In this document: piece after piece, positions 9,867 through 23,746 of the stretch
Layout: every line of letters begins with the position of its first letter
Numbering within the stretch: the first letter of the stretch is position 1
Assembly: GCA_023480825.1 (NCBI GenBank)
Contig: JAMCWQ010000077.1
Coordinates: 1-47,088 of the forward strand
Direction: 5' to 3'
DNA length: 47,088 bases
Origin: Chloroflexota bacterium
GTDB taxonomy: Bacteria > Chloroflexota > Chloroflexia > JAMCWQ01
Position numbers and translations under genes: made by a program
The notes under the pieces: model-generated
Seen by the model: the letters and a program-made list of their open reading frames with translations, nothing else
What the model was told of the DNA's origin: nothing
The model's database searches: none

Positions 9867-10901
9867 TTGTCAGAGAGAGAAAAAGCTATCGACATGGCTA
9901 TCCTCCAGATCGAGCGCCAGTTCGGCAAAGGGGCCATTATGAAAATGGGTGAAGCTTCCGGGCTGATGCAGGTGGATGTGATACCCACTGGCTCGATAGC
10001 CTTGGATCTTGCCCTTGGAGTAGGTGGTATCCCACGGGGCCGGGTGACGGAAATCTACGGACCGGAGTCTTCGGGCAAGACCACACTGGCGCAGCACATC
10101 ATAGCGGAAGCGCAGAAGATGGGTGGCGTGGCGGCATACATTGATGCCGAGCATGCTTTCGACCCGATCTATGCGGAGCACTGCGGTGTGAACCTCGATG
10201 CGCTGTTGATTTCTCAGCCGGATACCGGAGAGCAGGCTTTGGAGATAGCGGAGACGCTGGTGCGTAGCGGGGCGGTGGATGTCGTGGTGATAGACTCAGT
10301 GGCGGCCCTGGTGCCGAAGGCGGAAATCGATGGGGACATGGGGGACGCTCACGTGGGTCTGCAGGCCCGGCTCATGTCGCAAGCATTGCGAAAGCTGGCC
10401 GGAGCGATTAGCCGGTCGAAAGCATCCGTGGTGTTCATCAACCAGCTTCGCATGAAGATTGGCGTAATGTTCGGCAATCCCGAGACAACCACAGGAGGGA
10501 ATGCCCTCAAGTTCTATGCTTCGGTCCGCCTTGACATCAGGAGAATTGAGGCCATCAAGCAGGGGGCAGAAATCATCGGCAACCGCACCAAGGTAAAGGT
10601 GGTGAAAAACAAGGTTGCCCCACCGTTCCGGACGGCGGAATTTGACATAATGTACAACGTGGGTATCTCCAAAGAGGGAAACCTGCTTGATGTCGGGAGT
10701 GACTTCGGTATTATCCGCAAGACGGGGGCGTGGTTCTACCTGGACGATCAGCGGCTTGGCCAGGGACGAGAGAGTGCGAAGGAGTTTCTCAAGGCCAACC
10801 CTGATGTGGCTGAAGACATTGAATCCCGCATAAGGAATAATGCGCCGGCGGCCAAGGGCGCCTTCAATGGGGATGCCGACGTCGCCGTGGAGGACGAATA
10901 G
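9867..10901 (+). CDS. recA: Recombinase RecA
   Basis: [23 protein letters not shown] (Walker A), [61 protein letters not shown] start at 9867 after AAGGAGCC; the ORF track begins at 9852. Confidence 0.98.
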   Translation: MSEREKAIDMAILQIERQFGKGAIMKMGEASGLMQVDVIPTGSIALDLALGVGGIPRGRVTEIYGPESSGKTTLAQHIIAEAQKMGGVAAYIDAEHAFDPIYAEHCGVNLDALLISQPDTGEQALEIAETLVRSGAVDVVVIDSVAALVPKAEIDGDMGDAHVGLQARLMSQALRKLAGAISRSKASVVFINQLRMKIGVMFGNPETTTGGNALKFYASVRLDIRRIEAIKQGAEIIGNRTKVKVVKNKVAPPFRTAEFDIMYNVGISKEGNLLDVGSDFGIIRKTGAWFYLDDQRLGQGRESAKEFLKANPDVAEDIESRIRNNAPAAKGAFNGDADVAVEDE

Positions 10902-10926
10902 GTCCACTGAGAGGCGGATGAATTAG

Positions 10927-10962
10927 AAAATGGCTGTGACCATTAATGGTCACAGCCATTTT
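10927..10962. repeat. Perfect 36-bp palindrome between recA and recX (terminator/attenuator candidate)
   Basis: AAAATGGCTGTGACCATTAATGGTCACAGCCATTTT equals its own reverse complement. Confidence 0.9.
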
Positions 10963-10977
10963 GCTGGAAGAGACGGA

Positions 10978-11643
10978 ATGGGCAGGATTACTTCTATAAA
11001 GGAACAGAGATCGAATGGCGAACGTGTGAACGTCTACATCGATGGGCGCTATGCGTTTCCTGTCTCTCGCTCGGTCGCGGAAGGCGCCGGTCTCCGGCCG
11101 GGGATGGAGGTCTCTGCCGATGATGCCAGACGGCTGCGGCAATCCGACCTTAGCGAGAAAGCCAAAGAGGCGGCGTTTCGCTTGCTGGCGTTCCGGCCGC
11201 GCAGCCTAGCGGAGATCAGAATCAGGCTGGAGCGCAAAGGTTTTGACTCCGAGATAGTCGAGGCAGTGCTGGGCTGGCTGCAGGAGAGAGGTTATCTCGA
11301 TGACCGGGAGTTTGCCCGCTTTTGGATCGAGAATCGCGAAGCCTTCAACCCGCGAGGCACGCGCCTGCTGCAGCACGAGTTGCGCCAGAAAGGTGTAGAT
11401 ACGGAGATCGTGGATGAAGCGCTTTCCGAGGGCTCTGTGCCGGACGAGGAGGCCGCCGCACTAGACCTGGCGCGCCGCAAGGCCCAGACCTACAAGTCGC
11501 TCGACCGGGCGGCGTTCACCCGGCGCTTGATGGGATTCCTGCAGCGACGAGGGTACGGTTATGGGGTGTGTAGCAAAGTGGCTCGCAAGGTGTGGAATGA
11601 GAGATCTGGGCTGGTTGGCGATGAGCCCCCGACTTGGGACTGA
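10978..11643 (+). CDS. recX: Regulatory protein RecX
   Basis: AFRLLAFRPRSLAEIRIRLERKGFDSEIVEAVLGWLQERGYLDDREFARFWIENR is RecX-like and follows recA. ATG at 10978 preferred because the 10930 start lies inside the palindrome. Confidence 0.9.
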   Translation: MGRITSIKEQRSNGERVNVYIDGRYAFPVSRSVAEGAGLRPGMEVSADDARRLRQSDLSEKAKEAAFRLLAFRPRSLAEIRIRLERKGFDSEIVEAVLGWLQERGYLDDREFARFWIENREAFNPRGTRLLQHELRQKGVDTEIVDEALSEGSVPDEEAAALDLARRKAQTYKSLDRAAFTRRLMGFLQRRGYGYGVCSKVARKVWNERSGLVGDEPPTWD

Positions 11644-11716
11644 CTTTTGTGGTGGGCAGGAAATAGGTTGTCTATCCGGTGGCGGGGTATGGTAGAATAC
11701 CAGCGGGAGATTTGAG

Positions 11717-12361
11717 ATGGCAGATGTTACGTGGCTGGGACATTCTTGCTTCCGGCTCAAAGGCAAGGAAGCGACGATAATTACCGACCCATATGATCCT
11801 AGTGTAGGCTATGACCTTGGAAGGCCAAAGGCCGACATAGTGACCGTGAGCCACGGGCACTACGACCACAATTTCGTGCAAGGGGTAAAAGGTGAGCCTA
11901 GGGTGGTGGATGGCCCCGGCGAATACGAGATCAGCGATGTGCTGATTACCGGCATCCGCACCTACCACGATGAGGAAAATGGCGGTAAGCGCGGCAAGAA
12001 CACCATCTACCTTATCGAGATGGAGGGGATAACCTTTTGCCATCTAGGCGACCTTGGGCATGTGCTTACCACAGAGCAGGTCGAGTCCATGGACAAAGTC
12101 GATGTCCTCTTTGTTCCCGTTGGCGGGACTTTTACCATCGATGCGGCGCAAGCTGCGGAGGTGATAAGCGAGATCGAGCCGAGAGTTGTGGTGCCAATGC
12201 ATTACAAGACTGCGGCTAGTAAGCTCCCGCTGGACCCGATTGACAAGTTCGCCAAGGAAATGGGGCTAAAGACCTGGGAACCGGTGGATAGGCTTACTGT
12301 GAAAGCAAACAGCCTGCCGGAGGAAACACAAGTAGTAATTCTTGACTACCGCAGTGGCTAG
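11717..12361 (+). CDS. MBL-fold metal-dependent hydrolase
   Basis: [11 protein letters not shown] motif, [23 protein letters not shown]. Confidence 0.88.
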   Translation: MADVTWLGHSCFRLKGKEATIITDPYDPSVGYDLGRPKADIVTVSHGHYDHNFVQGVKGEPRVVDGPGEYEISDVLITGIRTYHDEENGGKRGKNTIYLIEMEGITFCHLGDLGHVLTTEQVESMDKVDVLFVPVGGTFTIDAAQAAEVISEIEPRVVVPMHYKTAASKLPLDPIDKFAKEMGLKTWEPVDRLTVKANSLPEETQVVILDYRSG

Positions 12362-12377
12362 GCGATGGGAGAGCAAT

Positions 12378-14024
12378 GTGCCTAAGTTTATCTTCGTAAC
12401 GGGTGGCGTGGTCTCTTCGGTCGGCAAGGGTATCACAGTGGCTGCCCTTGGGCGGGTGTTGAAGAGCCGGGGGATTGCCGTCTCTCTCCAGAAACTGGAT
12501 CCTTACATTAACGTTGACCCTGGGACGATGTCCCCTTACCAGCATGGAGAGGTCTTCGTAACAAGAGATGGCGCCGAGACAGACCTTGATCTTGGCCACT
12601 ACGAGCGATTCATCGACGAGAACCTCACCCGTGCCAGCAACGTCACTACCGGGCAAGTGTATCTCTCCGTCATCCAAAAGGAGAGGCGAGGGGACTTTCT
12701 TGGCGGTACCGTGCAGGTGATCCCGCATATTACTAACGAGATCAAGGCGAGCATTGCCCAAGTGGCTCGGGCCGATAGCCCCGAGGTCGTAATTGTCGAG
12801 GTTGGCGGGACGGTTGGTGACATCGAAGGCCTGCCATTTCTGGAAGCTATCCGCCAGATGAGAAAAGACGCAGGACGTGAGAATGTCCTGTACATCCACG
12901 TCACGCTTGTGCCGCATATCGCGGCGACCGGTGAACTGAAAACCAAGCCCACACAGCATAGTGTCTCAACTCTCCGGAGCATCGGCATCTTGCCGGATGT
13001 CATAGTCTGCCGCTCGGATTATCCTTTGGGTAGTGACATTAAGAATAAGGTAGCCCTGTTTTGCGACGTGGAGCCGCGCGCGGTGATCCCGCTTGTGACT
13101 GCCGACTCCATTTACCAGGTGCCTTTGGTTCTTGAGGAAGCAGGGCTTGGTAGCTACATCTGCGAGAGGCTGCATCTCGAGGGGAACCCACCTCAGTTGG
13201 AGGAATGGGAGCAACTGGTTTCCAAAATGAGAGAGCCGAAGAAGGTGGTCCCGATCGCTCTAGTTGGAAAATATACGGAGTTGAAGGACGCCTACATTAG
13301 TGTGGTGGAGGCTCTGAAGCATGCCGGGTTACATAATGGGGTGGACGTCGATATCCGTTGGCTGAGTTCCGAGGACATGGAGCACACTACCGTCGATCAG
13401 CTTCTGAAAGATGTGTCCGGTGTGGTAGTGCCGGGTGGCTTTGGCGAAAGAGGTGTCGAGGGCAAGATTGCCGCGGCCACCTGGGCGCGAGAAAATCAGA
13501 TCCCGTATTTTGGCCTTTGCTTTGGCATGCAAATGGGCGTTGTGGAATTTGCCCGCAACGTCGTCGGGCTTGCCGGGGCCAACAGTACGGAAATCGATCC
13601 CCGCACACCTCATCCGGTCATCGACATAATGCCTGACCAACGGGATATTGCAGATCTTGGCGGGAGTATGCGTCTAGGTGCCTACCCCTGTATATTGGTA
13701 CCCGGCACCAAGACTCATGCAGCCTATGGCACCAACATGGTGAACGAGCGGCATAGGCACCGTTTTGAGTTCAACAACCAGTACAGGGATTCTCTCTCCC
13801 GGGCGGGGCTGGTGATCAGCGGTCTGTCACCAGATGGCCGGCTCGTCGAGATCATCGAGTTGCGGGACCACCCTTGGTTCATCGGAACGCAATTCCATCC
13901 GGAGTTCAGGTCTCGGCCGAACAGGCCTCATCCTCTGTTTAGCTCCTTCATAGCTGCGGCGAAGAAGGTGCTGCACGAGGGTGACCAACAACCGCTGCCC
14001 TTGGAGACTGCGGTAACGGAGTAG
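12378..14024 (+). CDS. pyrG: CTP synthase
   Basis: [31 protein letters not shown] at the N-terminus; GATase domain [22 protein letters not shown] start at 12378. Confidence 0.98.
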   Translation: MPKFIFVTGGVVSSVGKGITVAALGRVLKSRGIAVSLQKLDPYINVDPGTMSPYQHGEVFVTRDGAETDLDLGHYERFIDENLTRASNVTTGQVYLSVIQKERRGDFLGGTVQVIPHITNEIKASIAQVARADSPEVVIVEVGGTVGDIEGLPFLEAIRQMRKDAGRENVLYIHVTLVPHIAATGELKTKPTQHSVSTLRSIGILPDVIVCRSDYPLGSDIKNKVALFCDVEPRAVIPLVTADSIYQVPLVLEEAGLGSYICERLHLEGNPPQLEEWEQLVSKMREPKKVVPIALVGKYTELKDAYISVVEALKHAGLHNGVDVDIRWLSSEDMEHTTVDQLLKDVSGVVVPGGFGERGVEGKIAAATWARENQIPYFGLCFGMQMGVVEFARNVVGLAGANSTEIDPRTPHPVIDIMPDQRDIADLGGSMRLGAYPCILVPGTKTHAAYGTNMVNERHRHRFEFNNQYRDSLSRAGLVISGLSPDGRLVEIIELRDHPWFIGTQFHPEFRSRPNRPHPLFSSFIAAAKKVLHEGDQQPLPLETAVTE

Positions 14025-14095
14025 CCTGGCGTTGCCTTAATGGGCCGGTCTGATGGCCCAGAGTCGGTGGAGGATCGTGGCGGCTGGGTTAGTGC

Positions 14096-14123
14096 TTGCT
14101 TTTTTTGTTTTCAATGGTATACT
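14096..14123 (+). promoter_or_regulatory. Putative atp operon promoter with extended -10
   Basis: TTGCTT-N16-TATACT with TGG directly before the -10. Confidence 0.5.
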
Positions 14124-14141
14124 ATTCAGGCTTGACGACAA

Positions 14142-14393
14142 GTGTGGATTATGATGGACCGCGGTACTCTGCGTGCTCTGGCGCTGGCAGCCGAGATCGG
14201 CTTTGTAATAGCGGTACCGATCGTCGTCTTTTCGTATCTGGGCTCTTGGGCGGATCGGCAACTAGGAACGGAACCGCTCTTCTTGCTGATAGGAGTCCTT
14301 CTCGGAATGTTTACCGGGTTCTACAGCATCTATCAGTTGATAACGTTTCGGAGGAATGACGATCAACCGCCGAAGGGGCGTGATGGCCGATAG
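14142..14393 (+). CDS. atpZ: AtpZ/AtpI family protein
   Basis: 83-aa two-helix membrane protein (ALAAEIGFVIAVPIVVFSYLGSWADRQLGTEPLFLLIGVLLGMFTGFYSIYQLI) directly upstream of atpB. Confidence 0.8.
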   Translation: MWIMMDRGTLRALALAAEIGFVIAVPIVVFSYLGSWADRQLGTEPLFLLIGVLLGMFTGFYSIYQLITFRRNDDQPPKGRDGR

Positions 14394-14458
14394 GAGCCGG
14401 CGCGCTAGCAGGTGTCGGGTCTTGTATCAATTGTTGGTCAGGAGGCAGGCTGGGGTCG

Positions 14459-15322
14459 ATGAAAAGCAGTAAGTTGCGGAAGAACGCACTGCTCTATGGT
14501 TTTCTCGTCGTGGCAGCGGTCGTTTTAGTACTGAGCTTTTTTATCCCGTCGACGAGCCAGGTGACGGCGACCCCGGCGGCTGAGAATCTGTTCTACGTGG
14601 GGCCATTTGGCATCAGCAACTCATTTGTTATGATGCTGTTGGTAATGGCCGGCTTGGTTCTGTTCGCCTACTTCGCTACCAGGAAGATTCAATTGGTACC
14701 CGGCCGCCTCCAGAGTATGCTGGAGATGCTCGTGGAGATGGTGCTGGGTCTGTGTGAGAATGCGGCGGGCAGGCGAGCCGGACGGATTATTCTCCCGCTT
14801 GTGGGCACGATATTCATCTATGTGTTGATCGCCAACTGGGTGACTCTGCTTCCCGGATTTGGAACTGTTTGGCTGAGCGAAGTCTCGAATGGGGTAACAG
14901 AGCAGATTCCGCTGCTTAGGGCGGCAAATGCTGATATCAATATGACTCTGGCAATGGCCATATTCGCCTTTCTAGCTTTCCAGTATGCCGGCCTCAAGGC
15001 GCATGGCATCAAGGGGCGCATCAAGGAAATGGCGACGCCGCTTTATCTCTCGCCGCTGCTCTTCCCAATTCACATTATCAGCGAGCTCTCACGATTGATT
15101 TCTCTGTCTTTCCGGCTCTTCGGCAACACCTTTGCCGGCGAGATCCTGCTAATACTGATGGTTGGGTTGGCCGGCCCGGGTGTTGTCCTATTCATGGGTC
15201 TCGAAATGCTCTTTGCTTACATTCAGGCGCTCGTCTTCTCGGTATTGACTCTTGTGTATACGAGCCTGGCGCTTGGGGGATTCCCTGCTGATCATGGGCC
15301 TCATGAGAGCCACAGCAGCTGA
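14459..15322 (+). CDS. atpB: F0F1 ATP synthase subunit a
   Basis: SRLISLSFRLFGNTFAGEILLILM and C-terminal AYIQALVFSVLTLVYTSLA. Confidence 0.96.
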   Translation: MKSSKLRKNALLYGFLVVAAVVLVLSFFIPSTSQVTATPAAENLFYVGPFGISNSFVMMLLVMAGLVLFAYFATRKIQLVPGRLQSMLEMLVEMVLGLCENAAGRRAGRIILPLVGTIFIYVLIANWVTLLPGFGTVWLSEVSNGVTEQIPLLRAANADINMTLAMAIFAFLAFQYAGLKAHGIKGRIKEMATPLYLSPLLFPIHIISELSRLISLSFRLFGNTFAGEILLILMVGLAGPGVVLFMGLEMLFAYIQALVFSVLTLVYTSLALGGFPADHGPHESHSS

Positions 15323-15399
15323 ATTCTATTTAATTCGTGGCCTACGGGCTGGATAGGCGTGGCCTGTTTAACAATCAAAATGAGGAGGACTTCGCGAAA

Positions 15400-15624
15400 A
15401 TGCCACCAGATTTCACCACTTTAGCGGCCGGAATCGCAATAGGACTTGGAGCCATCGGACCCGGTGTCGGCATCGGTATCGCAGTGCGAGGAGCGATGGA
15501 GGCCATCGGCCGCAATCCGGAGACAGAGAACGCCGTTCGGACGACGATGATCCTTGGTGTTGGTCTCGCAGAAGCAGTGGCGATCTATGCCTTCGTCATC
15601 GCCATCATCCTAGTCTTCAAATAG
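15400..15624 (+). CDS. atpE: F0F1 ATP synthase subunit c
   Basis: IGLGAIGPGVGIGIAVRGAMEAIGRNPE...GVGLAEAVAIYAFVIAIILVFK. GAGGAGG upstream of ATG 15400; the ORF track begins at 15337. Confidence 0.96.
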   Translation: MPPDFTTLAAGIAIGLGAIGPGVGIGIAVRGAMEAIGRNPETENAVRTTMILGVGLAEAVAIYAFVIAIILVFK

Positions 15625-15687
15625 GTGATTGGCTGGGGTCTCGTGTGGAGACTCTGAAATAGGTATAATTCTGTGATACGGATCATG

Positions 15688-15721
15688 GCTGACGAGGAGA
15701 ATATCTGATTTCCTCGTCAGC
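15688..15721 (+). promoter_or_regulatory. Intercistronic stem-loop between atpE and atpF
   Basis: GCTGACGAGGA-N12-TCCTCGTCAGC, perfect 11-bp stem; TATAAT at 15664-15669 just upstream. Confidence 0.6.
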
Positions 15722-15758
15722 TACATGATTGGCGAGAACTAGAGTGAGGCTGGAGAGT

Positions 15759-16262
15759 ATGGGAGCAATAGGACTGGATCCTATCAAACTGCTGGTCCAG
15801 TTTGTCGCCTTTGGCGGGCTAGTCATCTTGATGTTGCGCTTTGCCTACAACCCTGTTCTGAAAGTCATCGACGAGCGGGCGCGTAGGATCAGGGAGGGGA
15901 TGGACACCGCGGAGGCGATCAAGCGCGAGATGGCGGACACGGAGGAAAGGACTAAGCAGGCGCTGGACGAGGCTCGCAAAGAGGCCCAGGCTATCGTGGC
16001 CAGGGCGCACGAAATCGGCGAGCGAACTGTTGCAGAGTCTAGATCGCGGGCGCGAGAAGAGGCCGAGAAGGTTCTGGAGCGAGCCAGAGCGGAGATACAG
16101 TTGGAAAGGGACCAGGCAGTGGCGGACCTACGGAAGTCCGTGGCAGACCTGGCGGTGCTGGCTGCTTCGCGCGTTGTGGGCCAGTCTCTCGATACGCAGG
16201 CTCATTACCGTCTTATCGACGAGGTCATTTCCGAGTCCGGAAGACTGCAGCAGGCAGATTAA
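15759..16262 (+). CDS. atpF: F0F1 ATP synthase subunit b
   Basis: Membrane anchor then charged helix (VIDERARRIREGMDTAEAIKREMADTEERTKQALDEARKEAQ); operon position. Confidence 0.93.
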   Translation: MGAIGLDPIKLLVQFVAFGGLVILMLRFAYNPVLKVIDERARRIREGMDTAEAIKREMADTEERTKQALDEARKEAQAIVARAHEIGERTVAESRSRAREEAEKVLERARAEIQLERDQAVADLRKSVADLAVLAASRVVGQSLDTQAHYRLIDEVISESGRLQQAD

Positions 16263-16280
16263 TTCAGAGGCGGAGAATCT

Positions 16281-16823
16281 ATGCCATCATTAAATGGCTC
16301 CATTGCTAAGCGCTACGCTGAGGCTTTGTTGGAGCTGGCACTGGCGAAGGGCGAAGTTGTCGCGGACAAGTGGGAAGACGATCTGAGAGTATTTGCTGAT
16401 GCCATCGAAAACACGCCTTTGCTCCAGTTTCTGGAGAACCCCAAGGTGCACTTTGCCGATAAACGCGCAACCCTGATTCGGGCTTTTGGTGGTGCAGTCG
16501 ATATGGAGCCTCTGAACCTCTTCTCTCTCTTGATCGAGCGGGACCGGCCAGGCTTGCTTCGGGGAGTCTTGGATGCTTACTCTGCTCTGCTGATGGAGAG
16601 GAAGGGCATTGCCATCGCTGAGGTCACAACTGCTGTACCCCTACCGGATTCTAGGCAAAGGGAATTGGCGACCAGGATTGGGGCACTTCTCGGCAAGACT
16701 ATTGAGCTGAGAACAAAGGTGGATCCCAGTATCATTGGTGGGTTAGTGGTCAGAATTGGGGATAGGTTACTGGACGGCAGTGTGGCGACCAGGCTTTCCA
16801 GATTACGGAGCAGCCTTGAGTAA
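16281..16823 (+). CDS. atpH: F0F1 ATP synthase subunit delta
   Basis: SIAKRYAEALLELALAKG at the N-terminus; KVDPSIIGGLVVRIGDRLLDGSVATRLSRLRSSL at the C-terminus. Confidence 0.95.
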   Translation: MPSLNGSIAKRYAEALLELALAKGEVVADKWEDDLRVFADAIENTPLLQFLENPKVHFADKRATLIRAFGGAVDMEPLNLFSLLIERDRPGLLRGVLDAYSALLMERKGIAIAEVTTAVPLPDSRQRELATRIGALLGKTIELRTKVDPSIIGGLVVRIGDRLLDGSVATRLSRLRSSLE

Positions 16824-16903
16824 TAGTGATGCTCTGCCGGCCGCCGGCTGTGTGCGGTCTTAGCGCGAATGCGATGGGAATATAGTACGTCGGTGAATAG
16901 TAA

Positions 16904-18439
<1,536 letters not shown>

Positions 18440-18487
18440 GTATGAGCAGCACCTCTTCCCGCGCTGTCTGGAATCAAGGAGGACCTG

Positions 18488-19351
18488 TTGCCTAGCGCAA
18501 GAGAAATTAGGAGACGCATAAAAAGCGTCAAGAACACGGGACAGATTACGAAGGCCATGGAAATGGTTGCTGCTTCCCGCATGCGCCGAGCCCAGACCCA
18601 AGTCGTCTCAGCCAGGCCCTACTCGGACAAAATGCGGAGTGTTCTTGGACACCTCGCTATCATATCCCAGCGGGCCGGGGGCCAGCTTCACCCACTATTG
18701 GAGCAGCGACCTATCCGCAGAGTGGGGCTCGTGCTGATCACCGCCGATCGCGGTCTGTGTGGAGGCATGAATAGCAATATTATCCGCTCTGCCACACAGT
18801 TTATACTAGACGAGGCAGGCGCTCCCGTGACAGTCGTGGCTGTTGGCCGCAAAGGACGAGATTTCATGGTCCGGCACGGGCGGAACATGATGGCCGAGTT
18901 TACGGGCATGCCTGAGCATCCAGGCCTAATAGATACTCTGCCTATCTCCAAGATCATAATGGACGATTACTCCAGCGGCGGCTTCGACCAGGTGTATCTG
19001 GCCTATACTCAGTTCGTTAACACTCTCATGCAGAAGCCTGTGTTGCGCCGGCTTCTGCCGCTGGAGGACATTAGAGAGAGCGGGATAGAGCTTCCTATCG
19101 ACTATATCTACGAACCTAACGCCGAGACTGTGCTCGCGAACCTCCTGCCCAGGTATGTGGAAATGCAGGTGTACCAGGCAATACTGGAGTCCATCGCGAG
19201 CGAGCAGAGCGCTCGGATGGTGGCGATGCGCAACGCCACTGATAATGCAAATGATATAGTGAACTCATTGACACTGAGTTACAACAAAGCACGGCAGGCG
19301 AGTATAACCCGGGAGATTACCGAGGTTGCCACTGCTGCTGGTGCGCTTTGA
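18488..19351 (+). CDS. atpG: F0F1 ATP synthase subunit gamma
   Basis: REIRRRIKSVKNTGQITKAMEMVAASRMRRAQ; C-terminal NATDNANDIVNSLTLSYNKARQASITREITEV. TTG start after AAGGAGG. Confidence 0.97.
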   Translation: MPSAREIRRRIKSVKNTGQITKAMEMVAASRMRRAQTQVVSARPYSDKMRSVLGHLAIISQRAGGQLHPLLEQRPIRRVGLVLITADRGLCGGMNSNIIRSATQFILDEAGAPVTVVAVGRKGRDFMVRHGRNMMAEFTGMPEHPGLIDTLPISKIIMDDYSSGGFDQVYLAYTQFVNTLMQKPVLRRLLPLEDIRESGIELPIDYIYEPNAETVLANLLPRYVEMQVYQAILESIASEQSARMVAMRNATDNANDIVNSLTLSYNKARQASITREITEVATAAGAL

Positions 19352-19401
19352 TGATGCTGCGGACCAGAGAGTAGCAGTCACTTAGACAAAGGAGATCATA
19401 G

Positions 19402-20811
<1,410 letters not shown>

Positions 20812-20820
20812 CGATACGCT

Positions 20821-21240
20821 ATGGCAACTTTGAATTGCGAGATTGTGACCGCGGAGAGAATCGTGTTCTCCGGTGATGTGGATATGGTGGTGGCGCCTGG
20901 GATAGAGGGTGAACTGGGCGTGTTACCTCGCCATGCCCCGTTGCTTACTGCGCTACAGGTAGGAGGGTTGCGTATCAAGCAAGGCCGAGAAGAGATACTG
21001 ATGGCCGTCAGTGGTGGCTTTATGGAAGTGCTTCCGAACAAGGTCATCATCTTAGCAGATGCCGCTGAACGCGCAGAGGAAATCGACGTGGCTCGCGCTG
21101 ACGAGGCCAGAAGAAGAGCCGAGAGCCGCCTCGCCCAACAGGCAAACGAAGTGGACACGGCTCGTGCCGAGGCGGCGCTAAGAAGGTCGCTGATGCGCCT
21201 GAAGATCGCCGAGCAGGTGCGAGAGCGGCAGCGAAGATAG
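20821..21240 (+). CDS. atpC: F0F1 ATP synthase subunit epsilon
   Basis: [42 protein letters not shown]. Confidence 0.95.
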   Translation: MATLNCEIVTAERIVFSGDVDMVVAPGIEGELGVLPRHAPLLTALQVGGLRIKQGREEILMAVSGGFMEVLPNKVIILADAAERAEEIDVARADEARRRAESRLAQQANEVDTARAEAALRRSLMRLKIAEQVRERQRR

Positions 21241-21298
21241 CACTGTGGTTCGCCGAGGGGTACTGCACTGGTAGACGAGTCTGTGGTTTTCTGAACTG

Positions 21299-21341
21299 GC
21301 GGCCTCACCAGCACTTGCTGGTAAGGCCGCTATTTGTTTTT
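21299..21341 (+). terminator. Rho-independent terminator after atpC
   Basis: GCGGCCTcACCAGC-ACTT-GCTGGTaAGGCCGC followed by TATTTGTTTTT. Confidence 0.85.
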
Positions 21342-21360
21342 CAGCATTGTGGTGGTCAAC

Positions 21361-22620
21361 ATGGGCAAGATAGTAATCGAAGGCGGGAAGAGACTCAATG
21401 GCAAGGTAGCCATTAGCGGAGCGAAGAATGCCGCATTACCTCTCATGGCGGCGACACTCCTCACTGGTGAATCCTGCGTACTGCGTAATGTACCCTTGAT
21501 TGAAGACACGTATGGAATGGCGGAAATCCTGCGCGGCTTTGGAGCGGAGGTAGAGGTCGACAACGCGAGCCATCTTGTTCGCGTCAGCATGCCGGCAATC
21601 AATAGCGTAGCGATGCCGTTGGAATTGGGCCGCCGGATGAGAGCATCGTTTCTGGTCAGCGGTCCTCTACTGAGCCGGTTCGGCGCCATGCGTCTGCCTC
21701 ACCCGGGGGGGTGCGCCCTGGGGACGAGGCCGGTCAACGTCGATGTGCTGGGGTTCCAGGCCATGGGGGCCGAAGTCATTATGGATGGAGAGTACTACTC
21801 CGCCCGCGCGAGCCGTCTTCTCGGTACCAGGATCTATCTGGATTATCCAAGCCACACCGGCACCGAGAATTTGCTGATGGCTGCCTGCCTGGCCAAGGGG
21901 AAGACCGTGATAACGCATGCCTCCACCGAGCCGGAAGTGGTAAGCCTTGCAGCTTGCCTCAACTCCATGGGAGCCCGGGTGACGGGGGCGGGAAGTAGCG
22001 TGATCGAGGTTGAGGGAGTGGACGAACTCGGCGGGTTCGACTTCGAGGTGGTGCCGGACCGGATGGAGGCCGGTACATTCGCCATCGCTGCGGCTATTAC
22101 CGACGGCGAGGTGCAAATCGAGAGTGTGGTGCCGGTTGATATGGTCCCGGTTAGCCACAAGCTGCGGCAAGGGGGAGTGGAACTAGAAGAAGGACCCGAT
22201 TGGGTACGCGTCCGCGGCCGGGGGTACGTTAGCGCGGTGGATGTGCAGGCATTGCCGTTTCCCGGGTTCCCCACCGACCTGCAAGCCGCCTTTGGCGCTC
22301 TCATGACCCAGGCCCACGGAGTCAGCACCATTTTTGAGCGCGTATACGATAATCGCTTGCTTTATACTCACGAACTGCGTAAGATGGGAGCGCAAATCGA
22401 GGTCCATGGCCAGAAGGCAAAGATCACCGGCCCATCGAAACTGATCGGGACCGTGGTGAGGGCGCTTGACATCAGATGCGGAGCTGCGCTAGTGCTGGCC
22501 GGGTTGGCAGCTGATGGCGTAACGGAAATTAACGACGCCTACCATGTTGACCGCGGTTATGAAGATCTGGTCGGGCGGCTGGCGGCACTGGGGGCAAGGA
22601 TCGACTACAGGCCTGAATGA
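21361..22620 (+). CDS. murA: UDP-N-acetylglucosamine 1-carboxyvinyltransferase
   Basis: IEGGKRLNGKVAISGAKNAALPLMAATLLT, HPGGCALGTRPVN (catalytic loop), PDRMEAGTFAIAAAIT. Confidence 0.96.
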   Translation: MGKIVIEGGKRLNGKVAISGAKNAALPLMAATLLTGESCVLRNVPLIEDTYGMAEILRGFGAEVEVDNASHLVRVSMPAINSVAMPLELGRRMRASFLVSGPLLSRFGAMRLPHPGGCALGTRPVNVDVLGFQAMGAEVIMDGEYYSARASRLLGTRIYLDYPSHTGTENLLMAACLAKGKTVITHASTEPEVVSLAACLNSMGARVTGAGSSVIEVEGVDELGGFDFEVVPDRMEAGTFAIAAAITDGEVQIESVVPVDMVPVSHKLRQGGVELEEGPDWVRVRGRGYVSAVDVQALPFPGFPTDLQAAFGALMTQAHGVSTIFERVYDNRLLYTHELRKMGAQIEVHGQKAKITGPSKLIGTVVRALDIRCGAALVLAGLAADGVTEINDAYHVDRGYEDLVGRLAALGARIDYRPE

Positions 22621-22638
22621 GCGAATATAGGACGAATC

Positions 22639-23643
22639 ATGCTAGTTAAGAAGATCGGTATAGACCTGGGAACTGCCAATGTCCTGGTGTACGTGAAGGG
22701 CAAAGGAATCGTTTTGAACGAGCCCTCCGTGGTTGCTGTATCCACAAAGGACGGGAGAATAAAGGCGGTGGGGGCTGAGGCCAAGGACATGGTCGGCCGT
22801 ACCCCGGAGACACTTGAGATTATCAAGCCCATGCAAAGCGGCGTTATCGCCGACTATGTTGTCACCGAGGCCATGCTTCGTTACTTCATAGGAAAGGCTT
22901 GCGGCCGTTTCTCAGCCCTTCGTCCGGAAGTGATGGTATGCATACCGGCGGGGGTGACCAGTGTCGAAAGGCGAGCGGTGCGCGATGCCGCGCTTCAGGC
23001 GGGGGCGAAGATCGCCTATCTAATCAGGGAGCCACTGGCTGCTGCCATCGGAGCCAAGGTCCCGATTGCGGAGCCGAGCGGCACGCTGGTAATCGACATA
23101 GGTGGTGGTACGACTGAGGTGGCGGTTGTAGCGCTGAACGGAATCGTGGTAAGCAACTCCATTCGAGTCGGCGGGAATCTCGTCGATGACGCCATCGCCT
23201 CGTACATCAAGCGCCGCTATAACCTCATGGTAGGCGAGCGAACCGCCGAAGAGGTGAAGATCGAAATCGGTAGCGCTGTGCCGATGGATGAGGAACTCGA
23301 AATGGACGTCCGGGGCCGCGACCAGGTCGCCGGTCTGCCACGGACGGTGAGGATTGGCTCGAACGAAATTACCGAGTGCATTGAGGAGCCACTTCAGGCC
23401 ATAGTCGGAGCGGTAAAAGCGGTGCTGGAGAACACGCCACCCGAGCTGTCTTCGGACATAATAGACAAAGGTATGGTTATGACCGGTGGCGGGTCTATGC
23501 TGCGGCACATTAGCGACCTCCTGACGGAGGTAACGGGTGTTCCGGCGTATGTGGCTGATCATCCACTCACCTGTGTAGCGCACGGCACCGGTATTGCCCT
23601 TGAGCACTTGGATATTCTAAGAGACAGCCTGTCCGAGGACTAA
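22639..23643 (+). CDS. mreB: Rod-shape-determining protein MreB (actin family)
   Basis: [76 protein letters not shown]. Confidence 0.96.
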   Translation: MLVKKIGIDLGTANVLVYVKGKGIVLNEPSVVAVSTKDGRIKAVGAEAKDMVGRTPETLEIIKPMQSGVIADYVVTEAMLRYFIGKACGRFSALRPEVMVCIPAGVTSVERRAVRDAALQAGAKIAYLIREPLAAAIGAKVPIAEPSGTLVIDIGGGTTEVAVVALNGIVVSNSIRVGGNLVDDAIASYIKRRYNLMVGERTAEEVKIEIGSAVPMDEELEMDVRGRDQVAGLPRTVRIGSNEITECIEEPLQAIVGAVKAVLENTPPELSSDIIDKGMVMTGGGSMLRHISDLLTEVTGVPAYVADHPLTCVAHGTGIALEHLDILRDSLSED

Positions 23644-23746
23644 CAGCGATGCCATATGGCGGAAGGCTGCAGAGCCCGTTGTGCAACGGCCATGGCGGTA
23701 CCTCTTGCCTGGTGTCGCGATCCGTCTTCGGTACTCAGGAGCGAAT

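Noticed and set aside
12294-12959. 221-aa minus-strand ORF
   Set aside because: Antisense to the start of pyrG, whose N-terminus is unambiguous.
23644-23746. Possible riboswitch or small RNA between mreB and the HD gene
   Set aside because: No conserved riboswitch core or strong stem recognised by eye.
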